Shown: piece after piece, positions 37,164 through 45,548 of the stretch
How positions within the stretch are numbered: the stretch's first letter is position 1
Layout: each line of letters begins with the position of its first letter
Source of the DNA: Verrucomicrobiaceae bacterium
GTDB lineage: Bacteria; Verrucomicrobiota; Verrucomicrobiia; Verrucomicrobiales; Verrucomicrobiaceae
Assembly: GCA_947507875.1 (NCBI GenBank)
Contig: CANNQP010000027.1
Span: 1 to 58,801 of the forward strand
Direction of reading: 5' to 3'
Length of the DNA: 58,801 nt
Program-made: the position numbers and the translations under genes
Notes under the pieces: generated by a model
Databases searched by the model: none
What the model saw: only the letters and a program-made list of their open reading frames with translations
Told to the model about the DNA's origin: nothing

Positions 37164-38897
37164 ATGCGCTTGTTTATCCTTCTCTTTGCTCTTTGCCCTC
37201 TGCTATCCACTATTGCGGCCCAGCCGCTGAATGTGCTTTTTATTGCTGTCGATGATTTGCGCCCTGATATCGGCTGCTATGGCGTGAAACATGCGAAGAC
37301 GCCGAATATCGATCGGCTTGCCGCTCGGGGTATGGTTTTCGACCGGGCCTACTGTGCGCAGGCGGTTTGTAGCCCATCGCGCACGGCGATTTTGACCGGT
37401 CTTCGACCCGACTCGACGAAAGTGTGGGATTTGGACACGCACTTTCGCGATGCGCAGCCGAATTGCGTGACTTTGCCACAGTACTTCCGAATGAGTGGCT
37501 ACCACACTTCGGGGTTAGGTAAGATCGAACATCATGGTTTTGAAGATGGCCCTTCGTGGACTGAGCCGCGCTGGTTCCCAAGCGGTCAAATGGTGAAAGT
37601 GGATGAGCAAGATTGGACCAAACACACCGTCACTTCATTTGAAGGTGTGAAAAGTGAGTTCGCGAATCCGCTTGAAGATGTCGCCCAGCGCAAAGGCGGC
37701 AAAACAGGCAAAAAAGGCCCAGCCTATGAAGTGAGTCCGAAAACGGACGATGAACTGCCAGATGGAGCCGTGGCTGCTGAGGCAGTGAAACGGCTCGCCA
37801 TACTTAAAGCGGCTGGAAAGCCCTTTTTCTTTGGCGTCGGCTTTGTGAAGCCGCATTTGCCATTCGTCGCACCCAAGAAGTACTGGGACATGCACGATCC
37901 AGACACGATTCCCGTTCCGGCGTTTCAAAGCTATCCGCAAGGCACGCCTGATTTTGTCGGTCACACGAATGGCGAACTGCATAGCTATCCCGGTGTGCCG
38001 CAAGGCAATCCGATTCCCGCCGACTTCGCGAAGACGCTGCGCCACGGCTACAACGCCTGCATCAGCTACACTGATGCGCAGATCGGCCGTGTGCTCGATG
38101 CACTTGACAAAGAAGGTCTCGCCGACAGCACGGTCATCGTTTTGTGGGGCGATCACGGCTGGCAGCTCGGTGAGCACGGTCTGTGGCACAAGCACACGAA
38201 CTTCGAGTTCGCTGCGCATGCGCCGCTGCTCATCGCGTTGCCGAAAAGTAGCACTGCTGGTAAACATTGCGCCGCGCCGGTTGAGTTCGTCGATGTGTAT
38301 CCGACGCTCGCTGATGTGTGCGGCCTGAAGGTGCCAAAAGGCCTTGCTGGCATGAGTTTGAAGCCCTATCTCGAAAATCCCGACGCCCCGATGCAGAAGC
38401 CCGCGATCAGCGTCTATCCACGCATGTCCAAAGAGCACGGCGGCCAGCTCATGGGTTACAGCATCCGCACCGAGCAATGGCGCTGCACCTTCTGGCGCAA
38501 GCGCAGCGCCGCCGAAATCGGCTTAATCGAGCTCTACGATGAGCAAAACGACCCGAACGAAACCGTGAACCTCGCCACCAAGCCCGAGCGCGCCGCCTTG
38601 ATCGAGTCATTGAAAAAACATCTGCCCGCGGTAGGCAGCGATGTCCAACCACCTAAAAGCGGCAAGATCGTCAAGAGTGTCGGTGCCGCCAAAAGCAAAG
38701 CCTACGACGCGAACGAACCGCGGGATAAACGCTACGATCGCCTCTACCCCGGAAAACCCAAGCTCAACGAAGCTCAATACCTCGCGGGTCAAGGCAGCGA
38801 TAAAACGGAGGCGAAGCTTAGGTTTATGAAACTCGACGCTGACAAGGATGGCTTCGTTACGCGAGGGGAATTCATTCGCAGTGGAAAGAAGAAGTAG
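37164..38897 (+). CDS. Secreted sulfatase (formylglycine type) with C-terminal EF-hand
   Basis: A 577-residue exported sulfatase, closest in style to iduronate-2-sulfatases. The signal peptide is residues 1-19 (MRLFILLFALCPLLSTIAA). Metal ligands sit in FIAVDDLRPDIGCYG. The sulfatase signature is CSPSRTAILTG, in which Cys69 would be converted to formylglycine; this needs a maturase encoded elsewhere. LWGDHGWQLGEHG carries further metal ligands. The last ~20 residues hold a complete EF-hand loop, D-A-D-K-D-G-F-V-T-R-G-E, a calcium-binding feature common on secreted hydrolases of PVC bacteria. It likely desulfates algal or animal polysaccharides. Convergent with the MacB permease gene, six bases away. 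Confidence 0.93.
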   Translation: MRLFILLFALCPLLSTIAAQPLNVLFIAVDDLRPDIGCYGVKHAKTPNIDRLAARGMVFDRAYCAQAVCSPSRTAILTGLRPDSTKVWDLDTHFRDAQPNCVTLPQYFRMSGYHTSGLGKIEHHGFEDGPSWTEPRWFPSGQMVKVDEQDWTKHTVTSFEGVKSEFANPLEDVAQRKGGKTGKKGPAYEVSPKTDDELPDGAVAAEAVKRLAILKAAGKPFFFGVGFVKPHLPFVAPKKYWDMHDPDTIPVPAFQSYPQGTPDFVGHTNGELHSYPGVPQGNPIPADFAKTLRHGYNACISYTDAQIGRVLDALDKEGLADSTVIVLWGDHGWQLGEHGLWHKHTNFEFAAHAPLLIALPKSSTAGKHCAAPVEFVDVYPTLADVCGLKVPKGLAGMSLKPYLENPDAPMQKPAISVYPRMSKEHGGQLMGYSIRTEQWRCTFWRKRSAAEIGLIELYDEQNDPNETVNLATKPERAALIESLKKHLPAVGSDVQPPKSGKIVKSVGAAKSKAYDANEPRDKRYDRLYPGKPKLNEAQYLAGQGSDKTEAKLRFMKLDADKDGFVTRGEFIRSGKKK

Positions 38898-38903
38898 CCA
38901 TTT

Positions 38904-40154
38904 TCACTCGAATCGGAGTGCGGCAATCGGGTTCATGTGAGCTGCTCTGCGAGCTGGGTAAAATCCAAAAAATACTCCAATGGCAAAGCTGATGCCAAAG
39001 GCTAAAATAACGCTGCCTGTGGAAACTATTGGATGAAAGTTTGGAATCATGCTGCAAGCGGCGCTTGCGGCATAGCCAAGGCCAACACCAGCAGACCCGC
39101 CAATCAAACTCAGTGTGATCGACTCAATGAGGAATTGAAGAAGAATATCACTCGGTCGCGCACCGATTGCGATTCTCGTGCCGATTTCACGGGTTCGTTC
39201 AGTGACGTTCACTAGCATAATATTCATGATACCAATGCCGCCTACCAACAGGGACAAGCCTGCGATGCCACCCAAAAGGTAGGTTATCATGGAGGTGATG
39301 TTTTCTACTGTGTCGGCAATCTCTTTCTGATTCACGATCTCAAAGTCATTCTTACGACCATCTGAGAGACGGTGACGTTGACGCAATAGAGCCGTGATTT
39401 GTTCTTCTGCGGCGCTCATGAATTCAGCGCTGCGGATCTGAAGCATCACTAAGCTCGGATACTCGTCACCTGTGAGTTGGCGCATGGCTGTGGTGTAGGG
39501 AATGATGAGTCGGTTATCCTGGTTAGCTCCGCCCATGCCTGCGCCTTTGCTTTCAAGAAGGCCGATGATGGTAAATGGCATGTTTTTGATGCGCACACTC
39601 TGGCCCACGGGGTCAATCGGGCCAAACAGTTCACGCGCTGTTTGTGATCCAATAACAGCGACGCGTGCGGCGTTCCTCAACTCACGCTCTGTGAACATGC
39701 TGCCGCTTGTGAGTCGCCAATCGCGGATCCTCAGGTAGTCGGGAGATACACCAACAATGGTTGTCATGCTGTTGCGGCCATTGGCTAGGGCTTGCACATT
39801 TTGCGCCACTTCGGGGCTTACGGCCTTCACGCTGCTGATTTCACGACGGATGGCTTCCACATCTTGAATCGTGAGGTTGCTCGATTCATGGTTGACGGAA
39901 GCGGTGGCGTTATCTCGTCGGCTTTTCGAGAAAACGATCAGAAGGTTGGAGCCAAGTGAAGAAATCTGATCTTGAATTCGTTGCTGCGTTCCTCGGCCAA
40001 TCGCCATGATGGTGATTACAGATGCTACGCCAATGATAATGCCTAAGGCTGTGAGTGTGCTGCGGAGTTTATTTCGTCGCAGCGCACTGAAAGCAATCAT
40101 GGTGGTGAGAGCTGTCTTGATCACCGAAGCCGTAAACATGGGTAAGAGCTTCAT
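38904..40154 (-). CDS. macB: MacB-type ABC permease (FtsX fold)
   Basis: A 416-residue permease with one N-terminal membrane segment, a large periplasmic MacB_PCD domain (about residues 50-280), and three C-terminal membrane segments containing GGIGIMNIMLVNVTERTREI, the hallmark of MacB/LolC-type permeases. E. coli MacB fuses ATPase and permease in one chain, whereas here they are separate genes. Its start overlaps the ATPase stop by four bases (ATGA), so the two are translationally coupled. It couples ATP hydrolysis to extrusion through TolC. Confidence 0.93.
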   Translation of the reverse strand: MKLLPMFTASVIKTALTTMIAFSALRRNKLRSTLTALGIIIGVASVITIMAIGRGTQQRIQDQISSLGSNLLIVFSKSRRDNATASVNHESSNLTIQDVEAIRREISSVKAVSPEVAQNVQALANGRNSMTTIVGVSPDYLRIRDWRLTSGSMFTERELRNAARVAVIGSQTARELFGPIDPVGQSVRIKNMPFTIIGLLESKGAGMGGANQDNRLIIPYTTAMRQLTGDEYPSLVMLQIRSAEFMSAAEEQITALLRQRHRLSDGRKNDFEIVNQKEIADTVENITSMITYLLGGIAGLSLLVGGIGIMNIMLVNVTERTREIGTRIAIGARPSDILLQFLIESITLSLIGGSAGVGLGYAASAACSMIPNFHPIVSTGSVILAFGISFAIGVFFGFYPARRAAHMNPIAALRFE

Positions 40155-40897
40155 GAAAGTTGAGCCATTTGTTCAATAGCGAGAAGGCGGGAGTGATTGG
40201 GTTCATCCCGAATCACCTGCCCATCGCGCATCACGATGATACGTTTGCAGTAGGCGGCGATGTCTGGCTCATGGGTCACCATCACGATCGTGATGCCGCC
40301 ATCATTGAGTGACTTAAACAATTCCATGACCTCAATGCTTGTTCGTGTGTCCAGATTTCCTGTAGGTTCATCTGCAAGAACGAGTTCGGGCTCATTAACC
40401 AGTGCCCGAGCGATGGCAACGCGCTGCTGCTGACCGCCGGATAGTTGGTTGGGATGATTGTGGATTCGATCGCCAAGTCCCACTTTTTTCAAACATTCGA
40501 TCGCACGTTGCTGACGCTCTCTCATGGGTACATGGGGATTTGTGTAGAAAAGAGGTAGCTCGACATTCTCACGAGCTGTTGTGCGCGAAAGCAGATTGAA
40601 GCTTTGGAAGACAAATCCAATCTTCTGATTGCGAAGTTGTGAAAGCTCAGAACGCGTCAGCTTGGCAACATCCACACCCTTGAGAAGGTAGCGGCCTGTT
40701 GTGGGCTGATCTAGGCAGCCAAGAGTGTTCATTAACGTGGATTTGCCTGAGCCACTGGAACCCATGATGGCTACAAACTCGCCACGCCCGATGCGTAAAC
40801 TTACGCCATCAACGGCGCGTATTTCCACCTCACCTGCGTGGTAGATCTTTTGTAGATTCTCTAGTTCAATAACGCTGGAATTCGTGGCTAGCATCAC
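40151..40897 (-). CDS. MacB-type ABC ATPase (LolD-like)
   Basis: A 248-residue ATPase of the macrolide/lipoprotein exporter family. Walker A is GSSGSGKST, the Q-loop region FVFQSFNLLSR is followed by signature LSGGQQQRVAIARAL, Walker B is LVLADEPTGNLD, and the H-loop is MVTHEPD. GEVEIRAVDGVSL near the start is typical of MacB/LolD ATPases. It overlaps the macA stop and the permease start by four bases each, giving a tightly coupled macA-ATPase-permease order. Confidence 0.94.
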   Translation of the reverse strand: MMLATNSSVIELENLQKIYHAGEVEIRAVDGVSLRIGRGEFVAIMGSSGSGKSTLMNTLGCLDQPTTGRYLLKGVDVAKLTRSELSQLRNQKIGFVFQSFNLLSRTTARENVELPLFYTNPHVPMRERQQRAIECLKKVGLGDRIHNHPNQLSGGQQQRVAIARALVNEPELVLADEPTGNLDTRTSIEVMELFKSLNDGGITIVMVTHEPDIAAYCKRIIVMRDGQVIRDEPNHSRLLAIEQMAQLS

Positions 40898-42015
40898 AGT
40901 GGGGAGTCTTGTTGTTCTTCTAAGGTGCCGCCAATAGTCGCCGTCACGACTTGGGCGGAAGCCTCCAGTCCTTCCACGATTTCAGTTTCGGAGTTGTCCG
41001 TGATGCCAGTCGTAACGATGACGGCACGCAGGGTTGGCGGATTTGCTTGATCTTCTAAGACATAAAGAATCTGCTCTCTGCGCTGAAGTTTGGCCTTAGC
41101 ATTTCCGATGATTTTAGTGCCTTCGGGAGGAGTGAAACGCAGTGCTGTGTTTGGCACCTTCAGCACATTTCGCCGTTCGGAAGTCAGGATTGAAACATCT
41201 GCTGTCATGCCAGGGAAAAGACGCTGTTCCGGATTCTCCACGTCAATGAGTGTTTCATAGGTTACCACATTCTGCGTAATCGTGGGGGCGATGCGCACCT
41301 GCACCACTTTGCCAGTGAACAAATCATCTGGAAATGCATCCACTGTGAAGTCAACGCTCTGCCCTTTTTTCACTTGTCCTATATTTGCCTCAGACACTAT
41401 GGCCGTGATTCGCATCTTTTTAATGTCCTGGGCGAGTGTGAATAGCACTGGAGTGCTCATGGCGGCCACGACGGTTTGCCCCACATCGACTTTTCTTGAT
41501 ACCACGATTCCATCCACAGGTGCCATGATACGGGAGAATCCGAGATCGGCTTTAGCTTGATCTAAGGCGGCTTCTTTGATTGTCACTGTGGATTGGGCTT
41601 GAGTGAGTTCCGCTACAGCTTGTTGCACATCCAGTTCTGTCGCTGCGCGCAGCGGCAGTAAGGTTTTTTTCCGCTCTAAGTTTTGCCCTTTAAGTGTTAG
41701 GTCCGCCTGGCTGCTCTCTAGTTCGGCCTTGGCCGCCTTCACTTTGGCTGCATAGATCGCTGTATCCAGTTCTGCGATGAGATCGCCGCGTTTTACCACT
41801 GAGTTGAAGTCCGCGTTTAGTTTCATGATGCATCCTGAAACTTGACAGCCTACGTCCACACTCACGACGGCACCGAGCGTTCCGCTGGCCGTAACAATGG
41901 CGCGCAAGTCACCACGTGATACGGTCGCTGTTTCATAGCGAATGTCCCCTGAGCCGAGCGGTTTGCAGGCAGACAGGGAGATGATTGAGAATAAAGCGAC
42001 AAAAGGTGTTTTCAT
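40894..42015 (-). CDS. macA: MacA-like periplasmic adaptor (membrane fusion) lipoprotein
   Basis: A 373-residue membrane-fusion protein bridging the MacB pump and the outer-membrane channel. The signal sequence ends in ISLSACKP, a lipobox. TASGTLGAVVSVDVG is the N-terminal biotinyl-lipoyl half. A coiled-coil hairpin spans about residues 90-165, and SRIMAPVDGIVVSRKVDVG is the second lipoyl half, followed by the beta-barrel domain (RNVLKVPNTALRF). Stop and start codons overlap with both neighbours by four bases. Confidence 0.93.
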   Translation of the reverse strand: MKTPFVALFSIISLSACKPLGSGDIRYETATVSRGDLRAIVTASGTLGAVVSVDVGCQVSGCIMKLNADFNSVVKRGDLIAELDTAIYAAKVKAAKAELESSQADLTLKGQNLERKKTLLPLRAATELDVQQAVAELTQAQSTVTIKEAALDQAKADLGFSRIMAPVDGIVVSRKVDVGQTVVAAMSTPVLFTLAQDIKKMRITAIVSEANIGQVKKGQSVDFTVDAFPDDLFTGKVVQVRIAPTITQNVVTYETLIDVENPEQRLFPGMTADVSILTSERRNVLKVPNTALRFTPPEGTKIIGNAKAKLQRREQILYVLEDQANPPTLRAVIVTTGITDNSETEIVEGLEASAQVVTATIGGTLEEQQDSPL

Positions 42016-43406
42016 TTTGAGCCTCCTCCGATGGCTTGATAAAGTTTGATGCGTGCGGCTAGGTGATCATACCGAGCGCTGATGAGATTTTGTTGGGCGG
42101 AGAAAAGATCCTGCTGGGCAGTGATCACATTCAGGTAGGGCGATACACCACGCTGATCCCTTGCTGCTGCTAGATCGTAGCGTCGTTGCTGAGCTGCTAC
42201 GAGAGACTCTAAAGTATGGATCTGCTCCTGTGCAGCTTTTTGCGCAGCGAGCGCATCCGCGACTTCACGAAACGCGATCTGAATGGTTTTTTCGTAGTTC
42301 GCGATCTCGATCCGAGTGCGGATCTTTGCTGCATCTAGGTCTGCTTGATTGCGTCCACCAGTGAAAAGCGGTATCGAAATTTGAGGTGAGAAGCTCCAGA
42401 TTCCACTGCCTTGACTGAAAAGGTTTTGGAGGTCTGTGCTCGCTGTTTCATTTAAACTTGTGAGCTTGATGTTTGGGAAAAAAGCCGCTCGTGCAGCTCC
42501 GATATCTGCATTCGCTGCTCGTAGATCGTGCTCAGCCTCCAAGATGTCTGGGCGGCACTGCAGCAGGTCGGAAGGAAGCCCAGCGCTGATGCTTTTGACG
42601 TGGGCTTTGGCCAATGGCTGAGCAGGTGGTAAGTTTTTTGGTGCGGGTTGGCCAAGCATCAGCACCAGTCCATTCAATGCCTGATCACGCTGGCGTTGGT
42701 AGGTGATTAAATTTGCCTTGGTGGTTAACACCTGAGCTTCAGAGGATCGAAGATCTAGCTCGAGCAATTCACCTGCCTGAAACATGCTTTCATTCAATCG
42801 ATAGCTTTCCTCCACGGCGATTAGCGTTAGCCTTGCATTGGCCATGAGTTCTTCCAACTGCTGCACGGCGTAGTATTGGCTTGCTAGTTCAGCGATGAGC
42901 GTGACTTGTGCAGCCCGTTGTATCTCTGTTTTAGCTAGGTATTGCTGCAGTGCTTTTTCGTTTAGGCTTCGGATGCGGCCAAAAAGATCCAATTCATAGG
43001 AAGTGATGCCGAAGCTTAGTGACCATTGATCCTCGGTGTTATCGCTTCGTCGAGTGCGCGTAAAATGACTGTTCTGTGAGACATTCGGCAGTAGGGCAGA
43101 GCGCTCGATACGATACTGAGCTCGTGCTTCCTCGACGCGGAGCACAGCGACTCGTAGATCACGGTTATTGGATAATGCGATCTCGATCAGTTTAACTAAT
43201 TGAGGATCCAGGAAAACCTGCCGCCATGGAAGTTCACTGCTCGTGCCATTTGTTGGTTGTTCTGATGGGTATGTCGTGTTGATAGGAGCCTGCGGCAGCG
43301 TTAGTTTCGGAATCAAGGTGCAGCTGCTTAAGGCTAGGCTGAGCATCAAGTTCCATGCATGGCAGCAAGTCCATGTGTGGATTGGTAGGAGCTTGAAGGA
43401 GAGCAT
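42012..43406 (-). CDS. TolC-family outer-membrane efflux lipoprotein (NodT type)
   Basis: A 464-residue outer-membrane factor. The signal region ends in SLALSSCTLIPK, a lipobox, so it is acylated. Two outer-membrane-efflux repeats are visible, containing SYELDLFGRIRS, LPSDLLQCRPDILEAEHDLRAANADIGAARAAFFP (quoted in parts: LPSDLLQ, RPDILEAEHDL, ADIGAARAAFFP) and PLFTGGRN. These are typical NodT motifs. It is first in the operon and its stop overlaps the macA start by four bases. The start at 43406 gives an unusual N-terminus containing two adjacent cysteines; the ATG at residue 21 would leave too short a signal peptide. Confidence 0.9.
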   Translation of the reverse strand: MLSFKLLPIHTWTCCHAWNLMLSLALSSCTLIPKLTLPQAPINTTYPSEQPTNGTSSELPWRQVFLDPQLVKLIEIALSNNRDLRVAVLRVEEARAQYRIERSALLPNVSQNSHFTRTRRSDNTEDQWSLSFGITSYELDLFGRIRSLNEKALQQYLAKTEIQRAAQVTLIAELASQYYAVQQLEELMANARLTLIAVEESYRLNESMFQAGELLELDLRSSEAQVLTTKANLITYQRQRDQALNGLVLMLGQPAPKNLPPAQPLAKAHVKSISAGLPSDLLQCRPDILEAEHDLRAANADIGAARAAFFPNIKLTSLNETASTDLQNLFSQGSGIWSFSPQISIPLFTGGRNQADLDAAKIRTRIEIANYEKTIQIAFREVADALAAQKAAQEQIHTLESLVAAQQRRYDLAAARDQRGVSPYLNVITAQQDLFSAQQNLISARYDHLAARIKLYQAIGGGSK

Positions 43407-43471
43407 TGCACACTCATCATGGATTATCTTTTTTCGTGCTCGGGAATTGGGATTGACGGAGCATTTTCGGT

Positions 43472-43534
43472 GTTGAGCGGCAGGGTTGGTAGATGAGCGG
43501 TGTTACCACTCATCGTCTTGCCTTGCCGTTCATC
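43472..43534. promoter_or_regulatory. Long imperfect dyad between macA-tolC and lytSR
   Basis: The inner arm GATGAGCGGT (43492-43501) faces ACCACTCATC (43505-43514) across a three-base loop with one mismatch. The outer arm CGGCAGGG (43478-43485) faces CCTTGCCG (43521-43528) with one G-T mismatch, around exactly the same centre (43503). Weaker pairing reaches 43472/43534. It lies in the 192-base divergent intergenic region, so it may be an operator for both directions, or a hairpin in the lytS leader. Confidence 0.55.
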
Positions 43535-43598
43535 CTGCGATTCAGCACTTGGTCACTTCTTGGCTGACATTTCTGCGGTGTGCTCCAGATTTGTGACC

Positions 43599-44762
43599 AT
43601 GAATGCTACTCATCGTCTGGCTGAGCCGACGCCTCCTTTTTCGGGGCGAGGTTATCGACTCATGCAGTTAGCATTTTGGTCGTTGTTTGTCTTGACGGTG
43701 GTGGTTACGCTTTTGTTCGAGCCTCCAGAGATTGCGTCTGATGGCTTGCAGTCTGAGACTGAAACGGTTTCTAACCAACCATCGACCGAGGTAGATCCTC
43801 TCATGTGGGCTTACAATGCGGTCATGTTCGCTTCTGGCCTAGGGGCGACACATCTGCTTCATTGGCTCACTGTGCGATATCACTGGTTTCGCCTCCCCTG
43901 GCATCGGCTTGTCTGTGTCGCCTTACCTACGTGCATGCTGCTTGCCGTTCTGGTTTCGCTGCTCATTCATGTCTTTATCGTATCGTCTGTAGCGGATCAG
44001 GTTGGCTTGCGAGTGTGGAGCTATGAATTCTTCATGGAGATTTTCTCCGCGAGTATCGGCATATCCATTTTCCTTGGGATGTGGAGCGCTCTTTACTATG
44101 CCTGTCATGCTTTTACGCGTCTGCATCACTTGGAGATAAGGGCTTTGCGGGTGGACTCGGCCATTAAGGAATCACGGCTGCAAACCATAGCTAACCAGCT
44201 CAATCCACACTTTCTCTTTAACTCGCTTAACACAGTAAGGGCTCTCATTGAGGACAGTCCAAATCAGGCACGTGATGCAGTGACACAACTTTCGCTCGTT
44301 CTGCGTTCATCGCTTTCTTCTAGCGATCAGAAGCTCATTCCTCTATCCGAGGAACTCATGGCGGTGAACGCTTTGTTAGATCTAGAAATTGCTCGCTATG
44401 GCAGTCGTTTGCATGTTGAGCGTGAGGTCGAGAACGGCTGCGAAAAGGCTCTCATTCCGCCTCTTCTGCTCGTGACCTTGGTTGAAAACGCGGTCAAGCA
44501 TGGCGTGGCTGCTAAGCTTGGGCCTGGCTTTGTTCAATATCGAATCTGGGGTGAGCCGTCGGCGTTATGCCTGCGTGTGGTCAACTCGGGAACACTGATG
44601 GAAGGATGGCAAAGCAAAGGCGGCATTGGTTTGGCACACACGAGAGAGCGTCTAGCCTTGCTCTTTGGCGATGAAGCTTCTCTTGCGATTCAGCCATCTT
44701 CCGAAGGGGTCATGGTATCCGTAACCCTTCCGCAAAAAAGTCATGAAAGCGCTACTAATTGA
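43599..44762 (+). CDS. LytS/YehU-type sensor histidine kinase
   Basis: A 387-residue membrane histidine kinase of the LytS (His_kinase, PF06580) group. Four hydrophobic segments occupy about residues 20-175, without a large periplasmic sensor. The phospho-accepting histidine is in NQLNPHFLFNSLNTVRAL, the N-box is VTLVENAVKHGV and the G-box is GGIGLAHTRERL. The ATG at 43599 is preferred over a GTG at 43500 that would add an unlikely leader. It overlaps the LytTR response-regulator gene by 20 bases and is divergent from the macA-tolC operon, so it may sense envelope stress or an antimicrobial and control efflux. Confidence 0.93.
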   Translation: MNATHRLAEPTPPFSGRGYRLMQLAFWSLFVLTVVVTLLFEPPEIASDGLQSETETVSNQPSTEVDPLMWAYNAVMFASGLGATHLLHWLTVRYHWFRLPWHRLVCVALPTCMLLAVLVSLLIHVFIVSSVADQVGLRVWSYEFFMEIFSASIGISIFLGMWSALYYACHAFTRLHHLEIRALRVDSAIKESRLQTIANQLNPHFLFNSLNTVRALIEDSPNQARDAVTQLSLVLRSSLSSSDQKLIPLSEELMAVNALLDLEIARYGSRLHVEREVENGCEKALIPPLLLVTLVENAVKHGVAAKLGPGFVQYRIWGEPSALCLRVVNSGTLMEGWQSKGGIGLAHTRERLALLFGDEASLAIQPSSEGVMVSVTLPQKSHESATN

Positions 44763-45456
44763 TGATGAATACATGGCTCGCCGTGAAATGCGTCGCCTAC
44801 TTGCAGCTCATCCTGAGATTGAAATCGTGGGCGAAGCAGACAGTGGACATGCAGCCTTGAGTTTGCTGTCATCGCTCCAGCCTGAGGTGCTATTCCTGGA
44901 TATTCAGATGCCGGAAATGGATGGCTTTGAGTTTGTGAATGCCATGGCTGAAAATACGCCACGTATTGTTTTCTGCACTGCCTACGATGCTTATGCTTTG
45001 CGAGCCTTTGAGGTGAATGCGGTGGACTATTTGCTGAAGCCGGTTGATCCCGCTCGGTTGGCCACCGCCATACAACGGCTGAATGATAGCCCTTCGGTCG
45101 CCGTTCCTGAGGAAACAACGTTTCGTGAAACGGATCGTGTTTTGCTGAAAGGTGAACAGCGCACTTGGTTCGTGCCTGTGCGCTCGATCTATCTCTTGCA
45201 GTCCGAAGGTAATTACACCCAGGTCTTCTTTGAAGGCGGAAAGGTATTGCTACCGAGATCACTTGGGGCTCTGGAGCAGAGGTTAAAGCTTCCTTTCTTC
45301 TTCCGTGCGAATCGCGCTCAGGTGATCAATACGCGGGCTATCACTCAAGTCGCTGAGTGGTTCAATGGTGGTCTTCAGGTCACTTTGGCTTCTGGAGATC
45401 AGGTGGAGATTTCCCGTCGCCAGGCAGCATGGTTTCGCAAAGAGAAGGCGCTATGA
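44743..45456 (+). CDS. LytTR-family response regulator
   Basis: A 237-residue regulator. The receiver domain has acidic DDEY near residue 7, the phospho-acceptor aspartate in LFLDIQMPEMDGFEF, the threonine switch in VFCTAYDAYALRAF and the lysine in DYLLKPVDP. The C-terminal LytTR DNA-binding domain begins near residue 125 and includes RSIYLLQSEGNYTQVFF and FFRANRAQVINTRAI. Translation is coupled to the kinase by a 20-base overlap. The long dyad upstream of the kinase gene is a candidate binding site, although LytTR sites are usually direct repeats. Confidence 0.94.
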   Translation: MKALLIDDEYMARREMRRLLAAHPEIEIVGEADSGHAALSLLSSLQPEVLFLDIQMPEMDGFEFVNAMAENTPRIVFCTAYDAYALRAFEVNAVDYLLKPVDPARLATAIQRLNDSPSVAVPEETTFRETDRVLLKGEQRTWFVPVRSIYLLQSEGNYTQVFFEGGKVLLPRSLGALEQRLKLPFFFRANRAQVINTRAITQVAEWFNGGLQVTLASGDQVEISRRQAAWFRKEKAL

Positions 45457-45548
45457 CAAACTAGCAAATGAGTTGATTCCGGCGATCCTGATGCTGGCAA
45501 GGGCCATGCGTCAATCCTGCATGAATGCACCCGCCTTGGTGTAGCTGC

